Shown here one piece after another: positions 51,888 to 60,386 of a stretch of DNA of 64,000 nt. A program made the position numbers and the translations under genes. Location of the stretch: the NCBI GenBank assembly GCA_002304835.1, contig DBPK01000007.1, positions 1 to 64,000 of the forward strand, written 5' to 3'. This DNA is from Firmicutes bacterium UBA1422. GTDB taxonomy: Bacteria > Bacillota > Clostridia > Peptostreptococcales > Anaerovoracaceae. A model generated the notes under the pieces. It saw nothing but the letters and a program-made list of their open reading frames with translations, was not told the origin of the DNA and did no database searches. The stretch's first letter is position 1. Each line of letters opens with the position of its first letter.

Positions 51888-52385
51888 TCAACGTTCCATT
51901 GCTTTTGACATCTTTGAAGACGTGTGGTCATCAAGAAGACCTTCCGCCTTGAAGCTCATCATCTGGCCGCTCTCGCCTGCCACTATGATATGATCCACCA
52001 TCTTTATATCAAGCATCCTTCCGCATTCTGCAAGCCTTCCAGTGACTTCCCTATCCTCTGCGCTTGCTATAGGGGTGCCTGACGGGTGATTGTGGATCGC
52101 GATGAATGCAGCTGCATTTGAAAGTATGCTGCTCTTGAACACCTCTCTCGGGCTCACCATAGATGAGTTGAGTGTCCCTACGCTGCAGACATTCATGTTG
52201 ATCACCTGTCCGTTGGACTTGAGATTAAGTATAGCAAAGACCTCTCTGTCATAGTCCTTCATCTCATTTGCGATTACATCAAGCACGTCCTGCGGCGAGC
52301 TTATGGGCTCCGCACTGTAAAGAGAAGGCTCTTTTACCATGCGGATATTGACCACCTTTATCTCATTTTCTTTCTGCTTTGGCAT
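51888..52385 (-). CDS. RadC-like JAB-domain protein
   Basis: This 165-residue protein has the JAB metalloprotease-like core: AAAFIAIHNHPSGTPIASAED (H-x-H-P-S-G with downstream Asp) near residues 90-110. RadC-type JAB proteins are common on mobile elements; their role is unclear. It starts after AGGAGGTGACATCGC and overlaps the end of a small upstream gene. Confidence 0.88.
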   Translation of the reverse strand: MPKQKENEIKVVNIRMVKEPSLYSAEPISSPQDVLDVIANEMKDYDREVFAILNLKSNGQVINMNVCSVGTLNSSMVSPREVFKSSILSNAAAFIAIHNHPSGTPIASAEDREVTGRLAECGRMLDIKMVDHIIVAGESGQMMSFKAEGLLDDHTSSKMSKAMER

Positions 52386-52500
52386 GCGATGTCACCTCCT
52401 GTATATCAAACGACAGCACAGTGCCGCCGGGAAGATCTTCTATGATCTTCTTCACTTCATCAAGGTTCTTTACCTCAATAGTCTTCTCCTTCTTGTCCAT
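52363..52500 (-). CDS. 45-residue hypothetical protein
   Basis: A short gene starts at 52500 with AAAAGGAGG nine bases upstream. The peptide (core TIEVKNLDEVKKIIEDLPGG then TVLSFDIQEV) looks like a folded beta-alpha-beta mini-domain. Its stop overlaps the RadC start by 23 bases. Unknown function; position in a run of tightly overlapping genes supports it. Confidence 0.6.
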   Translation of the reverse strand: MDKKEKTIEVKNLDEVKKIIEDLPGGTVLSFDIQEVTSHAKAERK

Positions 52501-52741
52501 AGAACTCATCCTCCTTTTCTGTTTCCTTTGGCAGATCGTCAGTCCCCTGTCCCAGGTAACTTATGACCTTGTGCTTTTTCACCGCATCCTGCAGCTCCGT
52601 TATTATGTGGATCTCGGATACCGTCACTCCCTGCATGGACAGTATGTCCTGTATGCTGAGTGTGGTAAGCTTCTTCTCAGTGTCCACTTTCATGTCTATC
52701 AGCCTGTTCAGCGTCCTTACTGTCTGCTTGTCCATTCCCAT
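52475..52741 (-). CDS. small helical hypothetical ICE protein
   Basis: From the ATG at 52741 the protein has 88 residues. It has an N-terminal helical part (TVRTLNRLIDMKVDTEKKL), a middle IQDILSMQGVTVSEIHIITE that resembles a short helix-turn-helix, and an acidic tail. The ribosome site GGAAGGGAG lies 13 bases upstream. It overlaps its neighbours in other frames on both sides. Confidence 0.5.
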   Translation of the reverse strand: MGMDKQTVRTLNRLIDMKVDTEKKLTTLSIQDILSMQGVTVSEIHIITELQDAVKKHKVISYLGQGTDDLPKETEKEDEFYGQEGEDY

Positions 52742-52847
52742 TCTTTTTTTCACTCCCTTCCTCAAGTATTTTCTTCATGCAGTAACCGCAGAAAGGAGCA
52801 TCGTGGCTCCTGTATCTGCAGTTATCGGGGCAGTTTTCTTTCTTCAT
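52677..52847 (-). CDS. 56-residue four-cysteine protein
   Basis: A gene too short for ordinary calling starts at 52847. The N-terminal CPDNCRYRSHDAPFCGYC gives a C-x3-C-x9-C-x2-C pattern, a likely zinc or iron-sulfur knuckle; the C-terminal half is polar. It lies between two real genes and overlaps the next one by 65 bases in another frame. The ordered Cys pattern makes chance unlikely. Confidence 0.55.
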   Translation of the reverse strand: MKKENCPDNCRYRSHDAPFCGYCMKKILEEGSEKKNGNGQADSKDAEQADRHESGH

Positions 52848-52849
52848 GT

Positions 52850-53173
52850 CTACCGCCCCGCTTCCATCATTTTCTTTCCATAGTCAGTAAATGCGTACCA
52901 GTTCGTATGATCGAACCTGTTGTCATTGAAACAGCCCTTCCTGATATATCCCTTGCCCGCAAGTACATTCACGGCATCCTTTGCCATATGGATGCTGAGA
53001 TACGGGAACTCGCCCGTCATCATCCTTACTGAGCATCTGTACCAGCATCGTCCGTGCCTTTCAAGCACGCCGTCTCCATCGCCGTCATCCTTCAGGTGAT
53101 CCCAGAGGAATTCTGCGATGACGGCTGCGTTGACTCCGCACTTTACCGCTATGTCATTTCTGAATCCTGTCAT
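52850..53173 (-). CDS. winged-helix-like ICE protein
   Basis: This 107-residue protein has a strong ribosome site (AGGAGGATGAA). Its pattern (AAVIAEFLWDHLK, RCSVRMMTGEFPYLSIHMAKDAVNVLAGKGYI) resembles the N-terminal winged-helix of replisome organiser (DnaD-like) proteins common in phages and ICEs. It may take part in replication of the element. Confidence 0.6.
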   Translation of the reverse strand: MTGFRNDIAVKCGVNAAVIAEFLWDHLKDDGDGDGVLERHGRCWYRCSVRMMTGEFPYLSIHMAKDAVNVLAGKGYIRKGCFNDNRFDHTNWYAFTDYGKKMMEAGR

Positions 53174-53187
53174 TTCATCCTCCTGTT

Positions 53188-53213
53188 AAAAGAGGCGACA
53201 CTTAAGCCGCCTC
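53188..53213 (-). terminator. terminator-like hairpin after the adhesin gene
   Basis: The stem GAGGCG/CGCCTC (53192-53197 and 53208-53213) is followed by only T4 on the minus strand and then at once by the ribosome site of the next gene. It is weaker than the other cassette terminators. Confidence 0.55.
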
Positions 53214-53225
53214 GATACTTTTGCA

Positions 53226-55790
53226 TTACTCTTCTTTGTTGTCATCGCCTGTTCCCGCTCCGTCATCAGTCTTCTTTTTCTTGGAAAGCGCCATGATCGC
53301 AGTGCATGCTGCAGCCATTATGATCACGAACACCAGAAGGTTCGAGTGATCTCCTGTCTGCGGAGAATCGCCCAAAAACAGCGGCTTAGGGTATTTCACA
53401 CTCTGTCCATAGTCATTTATGTCAGAATGTGTCGTTACCTTTATGCCTTGGTGATACAGATCCTCAAAGACTACTACAGTCTTTCCTTCAAGCTTGCTGG
53501 AATCGAAAGCATATCTCAGTTCTACTGTACCGTTTGCTTTCTCTGCAGTGAACGTCTTTTCAGCCGTGACTTCTTTTCCGTCCACTTTGAGAGGCTTGCC
53601 TGTTTCTTTGTTCATGAGCATGCCTTTGACGGTGTACTCTTTTCCCGGCACCAGATTACTGTAGCTTACCGTGTCCACTATGACAGCGGTCTTTTCGACT
53701 GTTCCTCTGTGAGTCCCGGTCTTTCCGTCTTTAGCTGTAGTGTGGATCTGCGGATAGTGTATCGTCTGTCCTTCGTCAGTTATGTCTGCATGCATAGTCA
53801 CTCTGATCCCTTCGTACCAAAGCTTCTCGAATACTACTACGCTCTTTCCTTCAAGGCCTTTGGAGTCGAATGTGAAGCTCATGTCCACTGTTCCGCTTTC
53901 TGTTTCTGCAGTGAAGGTCTTCTCCGCTGTGACCGTCTTGCCATCCACCTTGAGCGGCTCCTTTGTCGTTTTATCCATGAGCACGCCTTTTACTGTATAA
54001 GTCTTGCCTGCGATGAGATTGCTGTATGACACTGTATCAATTATGGTCATTTCATTTCCTATCGCTCCGAGATTATCCTTTGTCTTTTCATCCATTGCCG
54101 TCGTCTTGATCTCAGGATAGTGGATAGACTGGCCCTCGTCTGTTATGTCTGAATGAGTCGTAACATTGACATCGCCCATATACAGGTCCTCGAAGACTAC
54201 CGTTGTCTTTCCCTTCAGCGCCTTCGAATCGAAGATGAATTTCATGGTGACTGTCCCGGACTTTTCCGTTGCTGTGAATGTCTTTTCCGATGTCACTTCT
54301 TTTCCGTCTACCTTTATTGCTTCTCCGGTATCCTTGTCCATAAGAACGCCTTTTACTGTATAAGTCTTTCCGGCTATGAGATTGCTATAGCTTACAGTAT
54401 CAACTATGACCGTGTCTTCTCCCGTCACTCCCTGGTGATCCTCTGTCTTGATATCCTTTGCTGTCGTCTTGATCTCTGGGTAGTAAATGGTCTGACCTTC
54501 ATCAGTCAGATCCGCATGCGATGCGATCTTCAGATTTCCATAGTAGAGCTCCTCGAATACTACCGTTGTCTTTCCTTTGAGAGCCGATGCGTCAAGGTCG
54601 TATTCAAGCGTTACTGTCCCTGCGCTTTTCTCTGCAGTGAATGTCTTTTCAGATGTCACTGCTTTGCCGTTCACTGTTATGGCTTTTCCTGTGTCCTTAT
54701 CCATGAGAGTGCCTTTGACAGTGTATTCTCTGCCAGGAGTCAGCTTCTGGTATGACACGGTATCCGTGAACTTTGAATCCGCATATGTCGTTCCCTGGCT
54801 GCTGTCAGTGTGAGAATCCTTTGCTTCAGTCTGAAGTCTGATATCAAGCGGTCCAAACTTTACTGTGAAGCTTGCTGTATCCGCTTTGTCTACTGCAAAA
54901 AACGCCATGTTCTGTGATCCGCTGTCTGTGATTTTGTATGCGGTGTAGTCCTGCAGGTTCCCTGAAAGAGCCCCTGAGGAATATGTGGTGTTTGCTCTGC
55001 TGAAATCGGATGTTTTGAGATAAAATGTCTTTCCGCAGTCTATCTCAAGGCTTGTTCCTGCACTGTATGTCTTGCCGTCCATGAGGAGGCTCATACCGCT
55101 AGGTACTTTATAGTCGACATAGTTGTCTTCATTTCCCTTGAGCGTTATGTTATCGCTTTTGAACTCTCCGTCATCTGTCCATGTTGTAGATGCAGATGAT
55201 CCGCTGGTCGATGAAAACGATATGGCGGAATCGAAGCCTGCCGGATCGTCCAGTGAATTGACATATGCTGCCGCCGCTTTGACCATGCTCTGATAGGACT
55301 CGCTTATCTGTCCGCTCACCACTCCACCGGACCATCCAACGAATGCTGTGCCCTGATCATACTGGTATGAAAGCAGCACATGTGATAGCAGGTAAAAGTT
55401 CATGCCTGAAGCATAGCTGCTGTGGCCATGACTTGAGAGCCATGAAGCCAGTTTCTTCTGACCGGGATATCCATAGCAGTAATACATGGTCTTAGCCACC
55501 TTGCTGCTGTCGGACATCGCCGATGCTTTTCTCGATCCTGTGTCCGGAGGCACTTCGTTCGGCTGCAGGCAGTATGCCTGTCTCGTCTTTCCGTTTACCG
55601 TCACTGTGTAGTGATGCGCAAGTCCGGATCCTCCGTAGGTATACGATGCGCTGCTCTTGTCAAGTTTGACAGATATGGTATCTGCCGCATAGGCATTCTC
55701 GATCCCTGTGAGCATTGCGACCGGCATATATGCTACTGTGATCAGCACTGCCATAAGCGCCGCGAACCATTTTTCCTTTGTGATACTCAT
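53226..55790 (-). CDS. VaFE-repeat surface adhesin with thioester domain
   Basis: This 854-residue protein has a signal peptide (cut near AYAADT, residue 35), then a thioester-type domain with the Cys-Gln pair region QAYCLQPNEVPPD (near residue 72). Four tandem repeats of about 104 residues follow (about 325-790), each with VSYxxLxxGxxYTVKG and VVFExLY, whose Lys/Glu pairs probably form isopeptide bonds. The C-terminus has SPQTG, a membrane helix and KKKK, a sorting signal. It should be linked to the cell wall and bind host or neighbour cell surfaces, perhaps aiding mating contact. Confidence 0.88.
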   Translation of the reverse strand: MSITKEKWFAALMAVLITVAYMPVAMLTGIENAYAADTISVKLDKSSASYTYGGSGLAHHYTVTVNGKTRQAYCLQPNEVPPDTGSRKASAMSDSSKVAKTMYYCYGYPGQKKLASWLSSHGHSSYASGMNFYLLSHVLLSYQYDQGTAFVGWSGGVVSGQISESYQSMVKAAAAYVNSLDDPAGFDSAISFSSTSGSSASTTWTDDGEFKSDNITLKGNEDNYVDYKVPSGMSLLMDGKTYSAGTSLEIDCGKTFYLKTSDFSRANTTYSSGALSGNLQDYTAYKITDSGSQNMAFFAVDKADTASFTVKFGPLDIRLQTEAKDSHTDSSQGTTYADSKFTDTVSYQKLTPGREYTVKGTLMDKDTGKAITVNGKAVTSEKTFTAEKSAGTVTLEYDLDASALKGKTTVVFEELYYGNLKIASHADLTDEGQTIYYPEIKTTAKDIKTEDHQGVTGEDTVIVDTVSYSNLIAGKTYTVKGVLMDKDTGEAIKVDGKEVTSEKTFTATEKSGTVTMKFIFDSKALKGKTTVVFEDLYMGDVNVTTHSDITDEGQSIHYPEIKTTAMDEKTKDNLGAIGNEMTIIDTVSYSNLIAGKTYTVKGVLMDKTTKEPLKVDGKTVTAEKTFTAETESGTVDMSFTFDSKGLEGKSVVVFEKLWYEGIRVTMHADITDEGQTIHYPQIHTTAKDGKTGTHRGTVEKTAVIVDTVSYSNLVPGKEYTVKGMLMNKETGKPLKVDGKEVTAEKTFTAEKANGTVELRYAFDSSKLEGKTVVVFEDLYHQGIKVTTHSDINDYGQSVKYPKPLFLGDSPQTGDHSNLLVFVIIMAAACTAIMALSKKKKTDDGAGTGDDNKEE

Positions 55791-55812
55791 TGATTATTCT
55801 CCTTCCGGGCAC

Positions 55813-55847
55813 AAAAAAAATAGCGAATGCATTTGATGCATAACGCT
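55813..55847 (-). terminator. terminator between parAB and the adhesin gene
   Basis: AGCG-x2-TGCAT/ATGCA-x2-ACGCT style stem (55822-55847) is followed by T8 on the minus strand. It lies 23 bases before the adhesin start. I see no gene in 55791-55968. Confidence 0.8.
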
Positions 55848-55968
55848 TTCTCTCTGCCCATATATGTTTTTGTTTTTCCGTAAGTTAACTGCTGGTAGTT
55901 ACATGAAGTAGGGGTGTGGGGAAGAACGGTCTAAGGTACTCCTCATATGGCCGAATATCTTCGCATCC

Positions 55969-56907
55969 CTATCTCTCGTTATCGCGTTCCTTCCTGCTGA
56001 GATACCTGCCGTAGTATTCCATTGCTGCCGCAACGAAGTCCTCCCGCTTTGAGACCGGAAGATCCTTTGGGAACAGTTCTTTGAACCTGTCTCCTCTGAG
56101 GACTATCCTCTCCTTCTGGTTGGGCTTTTCCTCCAGCATTATCGCTTCGATCGCTTCAGGCGTGAGTTTGCCTTCCTCAGACATCTTTCTCATCCTTATC
56201 GCCTGTGCATGAGTCGGGGTGCATTGCTCCATCTCTATGCTTCCAATAAGATCTTTCTGCTGTTCCTTTGGAAGATACGACAGTTCTACAGCAGGTCTAA
56301 GAGCTATCTGCCCTTCATCGACCAGATCAAGAAGTTCAGGCTTCAGATCAGTCAGGCGGATATATCGTTGTATCTGCCGACTACTTTCTCCAATCATTGA
56401 AGACAATTCTTCCCTTGAGAACTTTTGGCCCACTGGGCCAGAAGTTAAATCTGACCTTTGCCCCTGCCTGTTCATCGCTTCAAGCCTCATCTTATATGCG
56501 AAGGCTTTCTCGCTCGGAAGAATAGTGGTCCTCTGAAAGTTCGATTCCACCATGAATATGGTAGCCTCGTCTCTTGTCATATCCACTACCTCTGAACGAA
56601 GCGTCTCAAGGTCCGCAAGTTCGCAAGCTCTCTTCCTTCTGTGGCCTGATATTATCTCATATCTGCCGTCTTCTTTTTTTCTGAGAGTAGCAGGAGTGAT
56701 TATCCCGTTTGCCTTTAGGCTTTCCACGAGATTCATCATGTCCTCGTCATCCTTCACCTTGAAGGGATGCTCCGGGAACGAGTCTATCCGATCCAGGGGT
56801 ATCTCATATATCTTCTTCAGCTTAGCTTCATCTCTTTCCGCCTGCGTTGAAAAGATATCATCTATCCCCGGAAGACCGAAGTCTATCGGTTCTCGCTTTT
56901 TCGCCAT
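55969..56907 (-). CDS. parB: ParB-family partition protein
   Basis: This 312-residue protein has the ParB core: IPLDRIDSFPEHPFKV, then NGIITPATLRKKEDGRYEIISGHRRKRAC (the CTP-binding box with GHRR) and ESNFQRTTILPSEKAFAYKM, followed by a helix-turn-helix (ELSSMIGESSRQIQRYIRL). With ParA it segregates or stabilises the ICE, probably in its circular form. Its start overlaps the end of parA by 50 bases. Confidence 0.92.
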   Translation of the reverse strand: MAKKREPIDFGLPGIDDIFSTQAERDEAKLKKIYEIPLDRIDSFPEHPFKVKDDEDMMNLVESLKANGIITPATLRKKEDGRYEIISGHRRKRACELADLETLRSEVVDMTRDEATIFMVESNFQRTTILPSEKAFAYKMRLEAMNRQGQRSDLTSGPVGQKFSREELSSMIGESSRQIQRYIRLTDLKPELLDLVDEGQIALRPAVELSYLPKEQQKDLIGSIEMEQCTPTHAQAIRMRKMSEEGKLTPEAIEAIMLEEKPNQKERIVLRGDRFKELFPKDLPVSKREDFVAAAMEYYGRYLSRKERDNER

Positions 56908-57688
56908 CCTTAAGCACCTCCCTTGTCAGCTCCGCGTATGCCGCAGCAGGTTTACTGTCTGCATCATATGAATATATGCTCTCTCCTCTTCCGCTTGCCT
57001 CGGCGGCTTTCACTCCCACTGGGATCTGGGCGCTGTATATCCTTATACCTGCCCCATAGTTCTTTCTGATAGCCTCGATAGTCTCCTTTGCGAGACTCGT
57101 CCTCTGATCTATGAGCGTCATCACTATACCGCCTATCTTCAGATCCGGATTGAGCTGTCTCTGCACCTTCGCTACGTTGTACAAAAGCTGCGTCATGCCC
57201 TTTGCCGGAAGATACTGTGCCTGCACCGGTATGATGACCTTGTCCGCTGCTGTAAGCGCATTGATGGTCAGCATCCCAAGAGACGGCATGCAATCGATCA
57301 CGACATAGTCATAACCGCTTTTCACCTGTCTCAGGTAGTTCTTCAGCACGTTCTCTCTGCTCATGACATTCACAAGACTCAGCTCGAACTGCGACAGCTC
57401 GATATTCGACGGAAGCACGTCCATTCCTTCATTGTGATGGAGTATCCCTTCCTTTGGATCGAACGGTTCATCGTTCCTCACTTTGCTCAGTACCGACACT
57501 ATGGTCTCATCCAGTGCATCGGTGTTCTTCCATCCAAGGCATGCGCTAAGGTCTGCCTGTGGATCTGCATCGATAAGCAGTACCTTCTTACCGCTCATTG
57601 CGAGTCCTGCTCCAAGGTTCACGGCTGTGGTCGTCTTTCCGACGCCGCCCTTCTGATTACATATAGCTATAACTTCTACTTGTTTCAT
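56858..57688 (-). CDS. parA: ParA/Soj-family partition ATPase
   Basis: This 276-residue protein has the deviant Walker A CNQKGGVGKTTTAVNLG at residues 8-24, Walker A' LLIDADPQADLSACLG and DYVVIDCMPSLGMLT. It is a normal-length ParA. It has a strong ribosome site (GGGAGGAGAACCAG). It may also regulate its own operon. Confidence 0.95.
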   Translation of the reverse strand: MKQVEVIAICNQKGGVGKTTTAVNLGAGLAMSGKKVLLIDADPQADLSACLGWKNTDALDETIVSVLSKVRNDEPFDPKEGILHHNEGMDVLPSNIELSQFELSLVNVMSRENVLKNYLRQVKSGYDYVVIDCMPSLGMLTINALTAADKVIIPVQAQYLPAKGMTQLLYNVAKVQRQLNPDLKIGGIVMTLIDQRTSLAKETIEAIRKNYGAGIRIYSAQIPVGVKAAEASGRGESIYSYDADSKPAAAYAELTREVLKDGEKARTDRLRSSGDR

Positions 57689-57778
57689 CTGGTTCTCCTC
57701 CCTTCAATTTGATCATCGCGACACGCTTCGCTTTTGAACACGCCGGATGTATGCCTGCCTGTCGGCAGACTGAATGGA

Positions 57779-58237
57779 TCATGACGGCAGCTGATCTCCT
57801 TTCGCCGCTCTTGCTTTCTCGGCCCTCGCTGCTTCTCTTAGATCTATCTCTGTGAGATAGATATCCACTTCATCTGAATCAAGAAATATCTCCATGAAAT
57901 CGTCGAAAGCGTCACTTTCTACCTCGCCGCATACCCTGACCAGATCCATCTCTGTCACGATGTCTCTGCACCCTGCAGCAAAGAAAACATCTCTCAGCAT
58001 ATCGAATGCCGTCTCTGCACCTCCTTCAAAGCACAGGCTGTCTAGCATCCCTACATATGCAAGACCTTTCTCATGCTCTATGCATCCGCGATCGATACAC
58101 ATCTCCAGGTTATCTGCTGCTTCCTGAGCTGCCTGAAGGAGTACCGGGCAGTAAGCCTTTTCCCCTAGTTCCTGTTCCATCATTTCTCTTGTCAGACCTT
58201 CCACTATGATCTTCATCGTATTCTCCGTAGTATTCAT
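57779..58237 (-). CDS. hypothetical ICE protein
   Basis: The ATG at 58237 follows AAAGGAAAAGAAT and gives 152 residues. The protein is acidic and helical, with no motif I recognise; two segments (AYCPVLLQAAQEAADNLEM and LREAARAEKARAAK) look like helices. It precedes parA by 90 bases in the same direction and may belong to the same transcript. Confidence 0.6.
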   Translation of the reverse strand: MNTTENTMKIIVEGLTREMMEQELGEKAYCPVLLQAAQEAADNLEMCIDRGCIEHEKGLAYVGMLDSLCFEGGAETAFDMLRDVFFAAGCRDIVTEMDLVRVCGEVESDAFDDFMEIFLDSDEVDIYLTEIDLREAARAEKARAAKGDQLPS

Positions 58238-58352
58238 ATTCTTTTCCTTTCCCCGGTTATGCCGGTCCAAAAATTACTAAAGCTCTGCATGTTTCAGCAG
58301 AGCAATGTAATATGCCTTAGGCATCATTATTCAGGAAAGGATCTAAATTTCT

Positions 58353-58499
58353 CTATCCAAACAGCTTCAGGATAAGATCATCCACGGCATCAGTATATCT
58401 TCCCTCTTTTATGAGGTTGTTTCTGAGTTCTACCAGGCTGAAAAGTATGAGCTGGCTCTCATCGTCTGTTACATTCATCTTTATCTTCTTATCAAACAT
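58353..58499 (-). CDS. 48-residue paralogue of the 66-residue ICE protein
   Basis: A short gene starts at 58499 with GCAGGAGGTGGATATT upstream. Its core (LILFSLVELRNNLIKEGRYT then DAVDDLILK) matches the protein at 44396 almost residue for residue in pattern. It is the outermost gene at this end of the ICE. Unknown function. Confidence 0.6.
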   Translation of the reverse strand: MFDKKIKMNVTDDESQLILFSLVELRNNLIKEGRYTDAVDDLILKLFG

Positions 58500-58640
58500 A
58501 ATATCCACCTCCTGCTTTATTCTATATGGAGTATCTTTTACTAGATTTTACTAACAGAAATATCAAGTTGCAATTATACGATTTCTCATGCCATCTTTGA
58601 CTTTGAGTACATTTGGCATCACAATAACAATGCGATATAA

Positions 58641-58681
58641 AAAAGCAGTGCTCGCGTTGAAATATCAACGGTCACACTGCT
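58641..58681 (-). terminator. ICE-borne terminator behind guaA
   Basis: The outer stem AGCAGTG/CACTGCT (58644-58650 and 58675-58681) with an inner CGTTG/CAACG is followed by T6 on the minus strand. It lies about 110 bases past the guaA stop and probably replaces the native terminator lost to the ICE insertion. Confidence 0.8.
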
Positions 58682-58700
58682 ATGTGGATCTATGAATTAT

Positions 58701-58721
58701 TAGTATCATTATAGTATCACG
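58701..58721 (+). repeat. candidate integrase arm-type sites
   Basis: TAGTATCA occurs at 58701-58708 and again within ATAGTATCACG at 58711-58721. The same 11-base ATAGTATCACG occurs near the other end at 16882-16892. Repeats near both ends in the same orientation fit arm-type binding sites. I see no gene in 58500-58788. Confidence 0.45.
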
Positions 58722-58788
58722 GCATTTCATCGAATCGCTACAAGCTAGTGATTTCAACGGCCTTACCGGATATGAAAACCTCGCTCGT

Positions 58789-58801
58789 CTATTCGAATTC
58801 T
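58789..58801 (-). other. ICE attachment site inside the guaA 3' end
   Basis: The sequence is CTATTCGAATTCT on the plus strand; the other copy differs at one base. It forms the last codons Glu-Phe-Glu-stop of guaA, so integration keeps GuaA intact. Confidence 0.8.
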
Positions 58802-60339
58802 ATCGTTCCCGGTGGCTTATTCGTGCAGTCGTAAAAGACTCTGTTAACATGGGGGACTTCGTTGACTATCCTGGTGGTGACTTTTTCGATGAGATCCCAG
58901 GGAAGCTTGGCAGCTTCCGCCGTCATGAAGTCCGATGTCTCCACTGCCCTCAGGGCTATGGCATGGTCATATGTGCGAAAATCTCCCATTACTCCCACGG
59001 AGCGCACGTTGGTCAGGGCGGCAAAATACTGTCCCAGGGTGGGAGCCAGCTTACCTCCATCGTATGCTGCCACTTCTTCTCTGTATATGGCATCCGCCTC
59101 CTGGACGATCTCGACCTTTTCTTCGGTTATATCCCCTATTATCCTTATTCCCAGACCCGGTCCGGGGAAGGGCTGACGCATTACCAGATGCTTCGGGATG
59201 CCCAGTTCCATGCCTGCTTTTCGAACTTCATCTTTAAAAAGCATTTTTAGGGGCTCTATTATGTCCTTGAAATCCACATGTTCAGGCAGTCCGCCCACGT
59301 TGTGATGGGATTTGATGGTGGCGGAGTCTCCCGGGCCGCTTTCTATTATATCCGGGTATATGGTCCCCTGTACCAGAAAGTCCACTTTACCTATTTTTTT
59401 TGCTTCGGTTTCGAAAACTCTTATGAACTCTTCTCCTATTATTTTTCTCTTTTTCTCGGGGTCCGTGACTCCGGCCAGTTTATCATAAAATCTCTGCTGA
59501 GCATTTACTCTTATGAAGTCAAGGTCGTAATGGCCGCCTTTGCCAAAAACTGCCTCCACTTCATCTGCTTCGTTTTTTCTCAGGAGTCCGTGATCCACAA
59601 ATACGCAGGTGAGTTGTTTGCCCACTGCCTTCGAAAGGATGACTGCGGAAACCGATGAATCCACTCCGCCGGAAAGGGCGCAAAGAACTTTGCCGCTACC
59701 CACCTTTTCCCTGACGGTTTCTATGGCATTTTCCACGAAGGATCCCATATGCCAGTCGCCGCTGCATCCGCATACATCTTTTACAAAACTTCTAAGGATC
59801 TTGATGCCTTCCTTAGTGTGCATCACCTCCGGATGGAACTGAGTCGCATAGAATCCCCTTGAAACATCTTCCATGGCAGCCACGGGACATATGGGCGTTT
59901 CTGCGGTCACTTTGAAACCCTTAGGTGCTTTTTTTATGTAGTCCGTATGGCTCATCCATGCTATGGTTTTTTCCGGTACTTGGGCAAAAAGTCTGCCGTT
60001 TTTGTTTATATCCACCTCTGTGCGTCCGTACTCGCTGGCGGGAGCTTTTGCCACTTCTCCTCCCAGTCCGTGGGCCAGCACCTGGGCTCCGTAGCATATG
60101 CCCAGTATGGGTATCCCAAGCTCGAATATGTCTTTGTCATATTCAAGGGCCCCCGGGCCGTATGCACTGTTGGGCCCTCCCGTAAGGATCATGCCCTTGG
60201 GAGCTTTTTTTTGTATTTCCTCTGCTGATAATGTATAGGGAAGAACTTCCGCATATACATTAAGGTCTCTGACACGGCGTGCTATCAGCTGATTGTACTG
60301 TCCACCGAAATCCAGGACCAGTATGGTCTCGTGCTGCAT
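58789..60339 (-). CDS. guaA: GMP synthase (glutamine-hydrolysing)
   Basis: This 516-residue enzyme turns XMP, glutamine and ATP into GMP. The glutaminase domain has Cys82 in [15 protein letters not shown]. The ATP-pyrophosphatase domain has LSGGVDSS, and the C-terminal dimer domain ends in [10 protein letters not shown]. It follows guaB by 47 bases, forming a purine operon. Its last four codons are part of the ICE attachment site, a conserved target used by many elements. Confidence 0.98.
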   Translation of the reverse strand: MQHETILVLDFGGQYNQLIARRVRDLNVYAEVLPYTLSAEEIQKKAPKGMILTGGPNSAYGPGALEYDKDIFELGIPILGICYGAQVLAHGLGGEVAKAPASEYGRTEVDINKNGRLFAQVPEKTIAWMSHTDYIKKAPKGFKVTAETPICPVAAMEDVSRGFYATQFHPEVMHTKEGIKILRSFVKDVCGCSGDWHMGSFVENAIETVREKVGSGKVLCALSGGVDSSVSAVILSKAVGKQLTCVFVDHGLLRKNEADEVEAVFGKGGHYDLDFIRVNAQQRFYDKLAGVTDPEKKRKIIGEEFIRVFETEAKKIGKVDFLVQGTIYPDIIESGPGDSATIKSHHNVGGLPEHVDFKDIIEPLKMLFKDEVRKAGMELGIPKHLVMRQPFPGPGLGIRIIGDITEEKVEIVQEADAIYREEVAAYDGGKLAPTLGQYFAALTNVRSVGVMGDFRTYDHAIALRAVETSDFMTAEAAKLPWDLIEKVTTRIVNEVPHVNRVFYDCTNKPPGTIEFE

Positions 60340-60386
60340 CTTTTTCTCCTGTTCTATTCTATCTGTTTCTTTTTTCTGCTTCTGTT

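Larger units (their letters stand above)
16758..58801. mobile_element. integrative and conjugative element in guaA (~42 kb)
   Basis: The element is bounded by 13-base direct repeats with one mismatch. It holds an integrase next to the left end, a LexA-type repressor, a relaxase, a type IV secretion set (VirB4, VirB6/TrbL, PrgI, VirD4, pilin candidate, CwlT-like hydrolase), ParAB and many cargo genes, all on the minus strand. Outside are guaA on one side and a guaA-type terminator on the other. Every conjugation function I would expect for a Tn1549-like ICE is visible, so it may still transfer. One IS has hopped into a cargo cassette (40911-42147). Confidence 0.92.
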
